Shown here piece after piece: positions 33,541 to 41,300 of a stretch of 64,000 bases of DNA; the stretch's first letter is position 1; every line of letters starts with the position of its first letter. Made by a program: the position numbers and the translations under genes. Under the pieces are notes generated by a model. The model ran no database searches. It was not told where the DNA came from and saw nothing but the letters and a program-made list of their open reading frames with translations. Source of the DNA: Aromatoleum toluvorans (GTDB lineage Bacteria > Pseudomonadota > Gammaproteobacteria > Burkholderiales > Rhodocyclaceae); the NCBI RefSeq assembly GCF_012910905.1, contig NZ_WTVN01000001.1, positions 186,001-250,000 on the forward strand, given 5' to 3'.

Positions 33541-33779
33541 CGCTGAAGAACTCCCGACCGTCAACGGGGAATGCCTGCACCGTCCCGACCACGACCCCAG
33601 CGCACTGAAGCGCCGCCGTTCCCGTCATCGCTTGCCGGTGGAAAACCCTGTAGATAACCCAAGTTATCCACGCTGAAGAACTCCCGCGCGGATTTCCCCT
33701 TAACAACAACCAGTTAAACCCGTTTCGCGCAGTTATCCACGCTGAACAACTCCCGACAGCATGCGCTGAACAACTCCCG
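33541..33779. other. Candidate origin of vegetative replication (iterons and DnaA boxes)
   Basis: Four direct repeats CGCTGAASAACTCCCG lie at 33541-33556, 33671-33686, 33740-33755 and 33764-33779; the first two have G and the last two C at the variable base. DnaA-box-like TTATCCACG occurs at 33664-33672 and 33733-33741, each running into an iteron, and TTATCTACA on the minus strand at 33649-33657. An AT-rich stretch follows at 33848-33890 and could be the melting region. The order RepA, iterons, AT-rich stretch is classical for iteron plasmids. Confidence 0.75.
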
Positions 33780-34079
33780 CCGCTGACTCACCCATCGCCC
33801 GGAAACCCGCGCCAGTACTGCCTTTGCGACGATCGCCCAAGAGCTCCCCTGTATTTATATTTGTATACCTATATTTATTCCTGTATTAGCTCGGCCTTCC
33901 GGTGGAAAAGATCGCCGGCGTCAGCACAGCGCCCGCCGCCATCCACTCCGGCGTGATCGCCGAGCTCGGCCCGGGCGGTGGCCACAGGGACGTCCTTCCC
34001 GGAAACAAGCGCCGCGTAGTCTGCAGAGAAAAGTCCCCAACCTCGGCAACCGGGTGCCGTCGAAACGCGGCATCGGAGC

Positions 34080-34116
34080 TTGAAGCGTATCGTAACGTTA
34101 TCTATAAGTACGTTAC
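34080..34116 (+). promoter_or_regulatory. kfrA promoter with overlapping operator
   Basis: TTGAAG (34080-34085), a 17-nt spacer and TATAAG (34103-34108) form a sigma-70 promoter. The -10 lies inside the inverted repeat GTAACGT (34092-34098) / ACGTTAC (34110-34116). KfrA proteins are known to repress their own promoter, so this is the likely KfrA operator. Confidence 0.7.
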
Positions 34117-34140
34117 GTATCGCCGCAAGAGGAACAGGAC

Positions 34141-35019
34141 ATGCCGCGGGAACCCAGCATCACGTATGAGGAGGTCGCGGCCATCGCCGACACCATCAAG
34201 GCGACCGGCGGGAAACCTAGTCCACGGCAGATCCGCGAACGCCACGGCAGCGGCAGCCTCGGCACCATCCACCGGCTCTTTCAGCAGTGGGAGACCGGCC
34301 AGGGCGGCCACGCGGAGCGCAGCGCAGCCCTGCCCGCCCCGCTGCAGCGAGCCGTCCTCGACTTCATCGCGCACGAGGTGGCCGCCGCCCGCGCCGACCT
34401 CGAGGCCAAACTCGCCGACGCGCTCGCCGCCGCCAACGATCTCGCCACGGAGAACGAGCGTCAGGCCCGGCGCGTCGACACGCTGGAAGACACCTCGGAG
34501 GTCCTCCGGGGCGAAAAGGCAACGCTCACCGGCAAGGTCGCGCAAATGGCGGCCGACCTCGATGCCGCCCGCGACGAAGCCGCTCGGGAGCGTCAGGCCG
34601 CCGAGATCACCCGGACCGAGCTGGCGAAGGCCAATCTGCGCCTCGAAGCGATTCCGGGGCTGGAGAAGGACATCGAGCGTCTTCGGAAATCCATCGATGC
34701 CGAGCGCGCCGCACGCACGGATGCCGAGCGCCTGGCGGCGACAAGCGAAGCGAAGGCTGCGGGGCTCGCCGACCGACTGGCAGATGCCCACGAACGCCAC
34801 AGGCAAGCCGTGGCAAGCCTCGAAGGCCAGCTTCAGGAGCAAAAGCAGCGATCGATGAATTTCGAAACCGAGCTGTCGGCGACACGGAAGGAGGCACGCG
34901 AGTTGGCGACCAAGCTTGCCGAGGTCATGGGCGAATTGGAGGGGTCACGGGCTCGGAACGTGCCTCGGCGGGACGCTGACATGAATCCCGCTCCGAGAGC
35001 CGAAACCCGTGACTCCTGA
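34141..35019 (+). CDS. kfrA: KfrA-like DNA-binding coiled-coil protein
   Basis: A 292-aa protein. Residues 1-60 (ITYEEVAAIADTIKATGGKPSPRQIRE as the first part, then GSLGTIHRLFQQW) are the KfrA N-terminal helix-turn-helix; residues 75-265 are almost wholly alpha-helical coiled coil. KfrA is known from IncP, IncU and IncW plasmids as an autorepressor and accessory stability factor that may form a scaffold with the partition apparatus. AAGAGGAAC gives a good ribosome site before ATG 34141, and a palindrome overlaps the promoter -10. It is separated from parA/parB by the cargo. Confidence 0.88.
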   Translation: MPREPSITYEEVAAIADTIKATGGKPSPRQIRERHGSGSLGTIHRLFQQWETGQGGHAERSAALPAPLQRAVLDFIAHEVAAARADLEAKLADALAAANDLATENERQARRVDTLEDTSEVLRGEKATLTGKVAQMAADLDAARDEAARERQAAEITRTELAKANLRLEAIPGLEKDIERLRKSIDAERAARTDAERLAATSEAKAAGLADRLADAHERHRQAVASLEGQLQEQKQRSMNFETELSATRKEARELATKLAEVMGELEGSRARNVPRRDADMNPAPRAETRDS

Positions 35020-35131
35020 CCCCGTCCGGCGGTCCACCGGCGCCTGTCGGTCAGTTCCATCGCCACGCAGCGACGCTAACCGTCTTGGCCTGTGCACGCT
35101 ACCCTGAAAAAGATGCAACCAGGAGAGCGGC

Positions 35132-36032
35132 ATGACCGGCACCATCCTCATCGGAACGGCCTCATGGACCGACAAGGCCCTCATCGAGTCCGGACTCTTC
35201 TACCCCGACGACGTGAAGACCCCAGCGGGCCGTCTCCATTACTACGCCACCCAATTTCCGATCGTGGAGGTGGACAGCTCCTATTACGCCATGCCTTCGG
35301 TGAGAAACGCCTTGCTATGGGCAGAGAGAACACCTCCCGACTTCACCTTTGACGTAAAAGCGTTTCGCCTTTTCACAGCACCAGACCGATCCGCAGGCAT
35401 TACCGAAAGACATCCGGGATGCCTTGGGACCAGTGCAGAAAAAGAACGTGTATTACAAGGACGTACCGCCCGAGCTCAAGGAAGAGTTATGGACTCGGTT
35501 TGCAATGGCCGTGGAGCCATTACGTGCTGCCCAAAAGCTCGGGGTGGTGCTATTCCAGTTCCCGCCCTGGTTCGTGCCCTCCAGGGCGGCTTTCGATCAC
35601 ATCCTGGAATGCGCTGAACGGCTCCGGGGATTTCAACTGGCGGTGGAGTTCCGGAACCGGACATGGTTTGAGGGCGATCGGGCGGCCCAGGTGATGGCGT
35701 TTGAACGGGAACACCGGTTGGCACACGTCGTCGTCGATGAGCCCCAAGGCTTTGCCAGCAGTGTCCCCGCACTGTGGGAGGTGACGTGCCCGGACGTGGC
35801 GATTGTCCGGTTTCATGGGAGGAACACCGACACCTGGGACAAGAAGGGACTGAGCTCGTCCGGGGAACGGTTCAACTACCTCTATGCGACTGCGGAGTTG
35901 TCGGACTTGGCTGAGAAGGTCCGAGGGCTGGGGAGGAAGGCCAAGTCCGTACACGCCGTTTTCAACAACAACTTCGGTGACTATGCGCAACGGAACGCGG
36001 CCCAGTTCAGGCAGATGATGCTGGGGCTATGA
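35132..36032 (+). pseudogene. DUF72 family protein, frameshifted
   Basis: The 5' part (MTGTILIGTASWTDKALI, YYATQFPIVEVDSSYY, FDVKAFRLFT) is the beginning of a DUF72 TIM-barrel protein. After about position 35380 the reading shifts by one: the proper continuation (HQTDPQALPKDIRDALG, then VVLFQFPPWF, VEFRNRTW, VAIVRFHGRN, VHAVFNNNFGDYA) lies in another frame to a stop at 36032. A small indel at about 35378-35386 explains both halves; repaired, the length (about 300 aa) is normal for DUF72. The role of DUF72 proteins is unknown. A sequencing error cannot be excluded. Confidence 0.85.
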
Positions 36033-36239
36033 CGGAGCCCTGATAGCAGGACGCCTTCGGCAACCGCAATCGCCGAGCTACCGATCTGTGACGCTCACCT
36101 GCCGTCAACTCCCAAATCCTCTCGCCCCCAAAGGTCCGTTCAAAAGCAAATCGTTGTAACGGATTTTTCACGTCAAAGCTCTTTATACTTCACGCCGTAT
36201 ACATCCTTTCCTGCAGCTTTCTACGGTGCCCTACTCCCT

Positions 36240-36719
36240 ATGACGGTGAATCTCAGCAACTACACTCTTACCCAACTCAAACAGCTTCGTGCGCGAATCG
36301 AAAATGAAATCGCAAGACAGCAATCGGCCGGAAAGGACGCCTTGTTAAAGAAACTCAAGAGGATGGCTCGCGAGCAGGGTTTGTCATTGGCAGACGTGCT
36401 GGGCAGCTCTCCCAAGTCGGAAAAGCCGAAGGCCAACGGCGCAACACGCCCGGTGGTCCCCAAGCCCCCTGTTGCGGTGAATTATCGTCATCCCTCGAAA
36501 ATGGATCTCGCTTGGTCAGGGCGTGGCAGGAAACCTCGCTGGGTAGAAGCATGGCTGGCTCATGGCGGCGCTCTCGACGCCCTCGCCACTGCAGCAGCCA
36601 AATTCGACAAGAAGCAGCAGCGTGTAGCAAAGGCAGCCACCGATTCAGTCACTCCGACTCCGACAACTACGGTTGCCCCTGCAGATGCCGCGGAAGCTGA
36701 GGTAGCGCCGGCGAACTAA
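36240..36719 (+). CDS. H-NS/MvaT-superfamily nucleoid protein (betaproteobacterial H-NS type)
   Basis: A 159-aa protein: N-terminal oligomerisation helix (YTLTQLKQLRARIENEIARQ at about 8-27), linker, then the DNA-binding block around residues 85-110 with WSGRGRKPRWVEAWLAHGG. GRGRKPRW corresponds to the AT-hook-like loop of this H-NS branch. The C-terminal tail of about 30 residues is Ala/Thr/Pro-rich. Element-borne H-NS proteins typically silence AT-rich foreign DNA and reduce the cost of the element; the AT-richer cargo follows directly. It converges on the 479-aa gene. Confidence 0.85.
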   Translation: MTVNLSNYTLTQLKQLRARIENEIARQQSAGKDALLKKLKRMAREQGLSLADVLGSSPKSEKPKANGATRPVVPKPPVAVNYRHPSKMDLAWSGRGRKPRWVEAWLAHGGALDALATAAAKFDKKQQRVAKAATDSVTPTPTTTVAPADAAEAEVAPAN

Positions 36720-36939
36720 CGCCTTGCCCCGCGGCCGTCGTTCCCCCTGCCCGACCACGCGTGACGGGAGTTGTGAATCGCCCCGCCCTCACCGACGTAT
36801 TTTCGGCCGTTGCAATCATTCAGCCGGCGCGTATCGAGCGGCCGGACTGCAGTGACAGGACAGCCGTTCGAAAAATACTACGGAGCCCGATGGTCAGCAC
36901 AACGGGCCCACACAATTTACAGATCAACTCTGAACTTGA

Positions 36940-38379
36940 TCACTCATTGCGCCCGAAACGGGATAGCAATCCACAGTTGTTAGGACGTTCAAACCCAGAA
37001 CTGCCCTCTAGGTATGTCGTAACCAACCGTCCAACAGACGAGACGACATCTTTGTCGGCGCTAATGAACCCAATTGGGAAACTTACAGGGTAAGAATCAG
37101 GCAATGAGACGTGATAAACAACAATCACAAACTCGCCTTCGAAGTGCAGCACCTCAACATTGCCGCCAAGGAAGCCCTCAATCAGCCCGTGAACCTTATC
37201 GGTATTAGGTTCAAACGCCCTTTTCCATTCGCGTGCTGTCTTCTGATCCTCTGGACCGGAGACGGGCAAAAAAATAGTCGGCAAGTAGAGCTTCCTATCC
37301 TTCGTACTAGCCTTGTCGAGAAGCTCACTGACTCTTACTTGAAGATTGCTGCTCTTCCCCCAATACGGGTCGCTAGGTGCAACCCAAAGGAATGGAGTGG
37401 GGGCCACGTCCGCCTTGCTTTCTCGCCTCGCCTTGATGATGGGAGCCAGGTGTTTCTGGAGCAATTCCCAATTTGCCGACGAATAGATTGGTCCGATAAA
37501 GGTGGCTCTCTTCTTCTGACTGTTCGATTCCAGCTTCGTCAATTCTTCGAAGAATTGCGGGCTGACGGAACTGCCCTTCGAGTCGAAGAGCTTCAACGTC
37601 TCGCCATCACCAATATCGAGCATAGCTTTCGCAAGCTCGCCGAAATTGCTGGGTCTTGCCAAGCGGTCAAGTTCCAAGGAGATTTGCTCATGCACGTAGT
37701 CTGAGCTTTTCAGCCTCTCGAAATCCTCCCGCTCGACGCTTCTGCCATCCTCGTCAACCTTGAACTGAACCGGCAGTCTGACGGGCATCTGCTTAATCTT
37801 ATTGACCGAATTCACGGTGTAGACATTCGGCGAGTCCTTTTCATCCTGGGTCAGCGACCTTGAAAGAAAACCTTTCTGCAAAATTTCATGGAACTGACGC
37901 TGGAAATGCTTTTCCACATGAGTCTCACTACAGGATGCGTTCTCGTCGTCAACCTTGATTGAGAGACCAGCTTTCCATTTTTCAGAAGAGTTGTCTTTCC
38001 CAAGGCATGAGAAGGATGCGAGGTCGAAAGACAAGCAAGCCGTACTGTCTCGAAGCAGCGACAAACGCGGAACCTCGCCGAGCTCCGTGAAGTAACCGCT
38101 GGATTTCTCCGTAAGGGTGAGACGACCATTTTCGGACAATGTCAGTTCGCCGCGTTCGACGAGGTCATCAATCGCCTCTTGAACTTCCTTGCGTGAAAAG
38201 CCGAAGAAGGTCGCAACCTGCGACATAGACATTGGCGCAAGGTGGATCAGACGAAGAACGAATTCGCGAACGAAAGGCAGCCCTTTTTGGGTGATGTACG
38301 AGAAATTGATGTTGAAGCGTTGCGCTGGCAACAGGAAGTCAATCTCGTGATATATCGTAGTGTTTTCCAATGTCGTCAC
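36940..38379 (-). CDS. Partner protein of the NERD-kinase-helicase, possibly MkoB-like
   Basis: A 479-aa protein beginning with GTG one nucleotide after the stop of the kinase-helicase gene, so the two form an operon. Residues 45-95 (MSMSQVATFFGFSRKEVQEAI, region of about 50-70) look like a winged helix; the rest is mixed alpha/beta. In Mokosh type I the partner of the kinase-helicase is a phospholipase-D-like nuclease. I do not find an HxK motif here, so if it is MkoB-like it is degenerate, or it is a different effector. No signal peptide or membrane helix. Confidence 0.6.
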   Translation of the reverse strand: MTTLENTTIYHEIDFLLPAQRFNINFSYITQKGLPFVREFVLRLIHLAPMSMSQVATFFGFSRKEVQEAIDDLVERGELTLSENGRLTLTEKSSGYFTELGEVPRLSLLRDSTACLSFDLASFSCLGKDNSSEKWKAGLSIKVDDENASCSETHVEKHFQRQFHEILQKGFLSRSLTQDEKDSPNVYTVNSVNKIKQMPVRLPVQFKVDEDGRSVEREDFERLKSSDYVHEQISLELDRLARPSNFGELAKAMLDIGDGETLKLFDSKGSSVSPQFFEELTKLESNSQKKRATFIGPIYSSANWELLQKHLAPIIKARRESKADVAPTPFLWVAPSDPYWGKSSNLQVRVSELLDKASTKDRKLYLPTIFLPVSGPEDQKTAREWKRAFEPNTDKVHGLIEGFLGGNVEVLHFEGEFVIVVYHVSLPDSYPVSFPIGFISADKDVVSSVGRLVTTYLEGSSGFERPNNCGLLSRFGRNE

Positions 38380-38380
38380 C

Positions 38381-41300
38381 TTAGCGGTTCTTCTTCGCGA
38401 ACATGAACTTGTAGCCGGCGTCCTCGCCCATATCGCTCATGTAGGAAACAACCTGTCCGAGAGGCTTGTCCTTGTTGTGGGTCTTCCACATCTCCGCGTT
38501 GCCAATGATTAGCAGCCGATCCATCGCTCGGGACATCGCGACGTTTATTCGATTGGGTGTGCGCAGGAAACCTGGACTCTTCTGTTTGTCGGAACGCGTC
38601 AGACTCAAGATGATGATTCGGTTTTCCTTGCCCTGGTAGCTATCGACGGTGTCGATTTTCACCAATGCCTTGAACCCATCGCTCCAAATCCCTTGGTTGA
38701 ACCTCTGCTTAATTAGCCGCTTTTGTTCGGCATACATGCAGATGACACCGATCAGCGCATCATCTTTGTCCTTGAGGCTGGAAAGGTCAGTCAGGAATTG
38801 ACCGCTCTCTGAAATCTGCTTGAGTAGGTCGATGACCTGTTCTGCCTCGCAACGGTTGTAAATGCTGACGCCACGGTCGCTTTGGTGATTGGCATGTTCG
38901 CCAAGCGATGATGTGTCGAGCCAAGTCACGGGGGAACGAAGCTGATTCGGAGCACCCCGATAGATGTCGGGAATTGCCCGATTTCCATTGTTCAACTGGC
39001 CGTCATAGAAGGTCTGGGAAACCAGATTGCCGATGGGAGGAGCCATCCGATACTGAGTAAGCAACGTGGCGCTCGTTTGCTTCCCATATTCCGAATTGAA
39101 AGCCCGCGCAAAGTCGCTTCGCAACACTTCATCAAGCTCGGTGTGCTTGTCATTGATGCCAAGTCGGCGTGCCAGAGCGGCTTTGTGTGCGTCGGAATAC
39201 AGGGGTGGCAATTGCAAATGGTCGCCGACCAGAAGGACGCGTTTCGCAGACTGCATTGCAATCGCCAGTTCACTGGATATTGAACGAGCCGCCTCATCAA
39301 TGATTACGAAATCATAAATGTTGTCGTGAATACCGATATGTCCTTGCCCGATACCGACACAGGTGCCGGTAACCAGTTGCCTCGAGCGGGCGTAGAACTC
39401 GTCGCAATTGACCCTCTCCGCCGACAGGGCATCCTGGATGTCACGGGATATCCGAGCCAATGCCCGAACCCTTTTCGCTTCATTTGGACGGACGCCATAC
39501 TCGGAGCAGATATTTGAAAGCAGGATGGACTTCGCTTCTGAAACCTTGCTTTCCTGTGAAAGAGCAATACCGTAGTCCAAGTGAAGTTTGGTACGGATAG
39601 TCTCATCCAGTTCGACCGCGATCGGTTTGAGGGCTTTGATATCCTCCTCGTCGCCTACGTTCTCGAAGCTGTTGAGCAGGGATTCGAGATGGTCAATCTG
39701 CTTGAACAGTTTCAACTCCGCCTCGACAACCTTGGAGATGAATTCAGCGTCGAGCCCCAGCGCATCCGATAGAGCAGCGACACGGTAGCGATATTCGGCG
39801 TTGAACAACTCGCGCTTTTCTGCGGTGATGGCATGGGAGTAGACGTCCTTCAGCCCATGCGAAACCGCCCCTTCACGGTTGCTGAACCTGACGACTTCGA
39901 GCGAAGTCCCCAACCTCCCGCAGTGCTTCCTTATCCGCTCTGCAGCCGTATTGACCGCTTCGTGAGATTGGCTGACCAGCAGGATTCTTCGCACATCCAG
40001 CTTCTCGACGAGAAAGTGGACGAAAGCAGCGATGAATTCCGTCTTCCCTGTTCCAGGCGGTCCTTGCAAAAGCGACAAAGGGCCGTAGTTCAGCAGTTTG
40101 GTAAATGCCTCACGCTGTTGCTGGTTGAGGCTAATCTTGTTTCCATGCTGGTCTTCGCGGTCGTATCTGGCGAAGTCCTCGTCAGTGACAGAAATGTTGT
40201 GTGGCGTTGCATCCTTGTTGCAGGCAGGGTCAAACAAATCGAGCAGGTCAGGCAAGACCCCTTCCCTATCAAGCAGTCTTTCAAGTGCAGCCTTCCGTTT
40301 GCGGTATGAAGCCCTGTCTTGTTTCGTCCTGAAGAAGACGGAGTCGCCATCTTTAAGACCGTAGGCTGAACTACGGACTTTCGTCAGTCGAACTTCGTTC
40401 AACGCTGATTTTTTGAGAAAGACTTCCCCGATGACTTTTTCTGCTCCATCCTGATCGATGAGAAGAGCCTCGACCTCATCCGCGCTTGCGAAAGCGCCAA
40501 GCGGATCGATGTCCGCCTCGTAAGGAAGTATCAGTTCAGAATCGGTATCCGATGGCTTAATCGAGGCACCATTCAACTCGATATTTGGACTTGATTCGGT
40601 CTCCGTGGCGAGGATTGCCCGCCAAAGTGCCTGAGTCGAAATATCGACCGAAATATCAGAGCGGCTTTCTCCCACGGAAGCTGCCGCCCTTTCGAACACA
40701 TCCTTGAGTTGTTGGCTCAACTCCGATTCATCAATTTCGGGCGGAACCATCTGAAGCATCTCGATAGCACGATGAAAGGCGTCATCATCGCGAAGATGTT
40801 CAGACAAGCCTGAAAGTTGCCCCGGTCGACCTGGCTTAATACGAATTGCCGTGCTGATTTCGAATTGGCTTTCTTCTGCCACCCTGAAATGGACATCAGA
40901 TCTGATTCGAGGGGGTAACCCTCCGACAAAGCACCGCTGTTCCTTGTCGTAGAAGGCGACGAATGCCCCTCCAATGCCGGAAAACGTCACTGAGTAATCG
41001 CTCTTTCCTTGCTTCGGTGCCTCTACCTTGACGTACAGATGCCCGTTGTCGGGCAATATCGTAATCTGTTCATTAGCATTGCTGAGTGTTATTTCGACAA
41101 ATTGCTGTTCCTGCACTTCGACTGCGGTCGTCAGAGCCTTTTTGAACCGCCCCAAATCCCTGAAGCCGAACTCTAGATCGTTCAGTTCCGACTGAATCGC
41201 ATCCGAGACTCTCGGATAGTCTTTGGACTCATCGCCCCACTCCATGCCGAGCAATTCGCATGACATCCGCAGCACAGCAAAAATATCCCGATGTTCGGAG

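Noticed and set aside
33541-33779. CRISPR array
   Set aside because: The four repeats are 16 bp, irregularly spaced (130, 69 and 24 bp) and joined to DnaA boxes, so they are iterons.
34102-34842. 246-codon frame antisense to kfrA
   Set aside because: A mirror of the regular coiled-coil codon pattern of kfrA.
36940-38379. Phospholipase-D nuclease motif in the Mokosh-like partner
   Set aside because: I looked for HxKx4D and found none; only the operon position supports MkoB.
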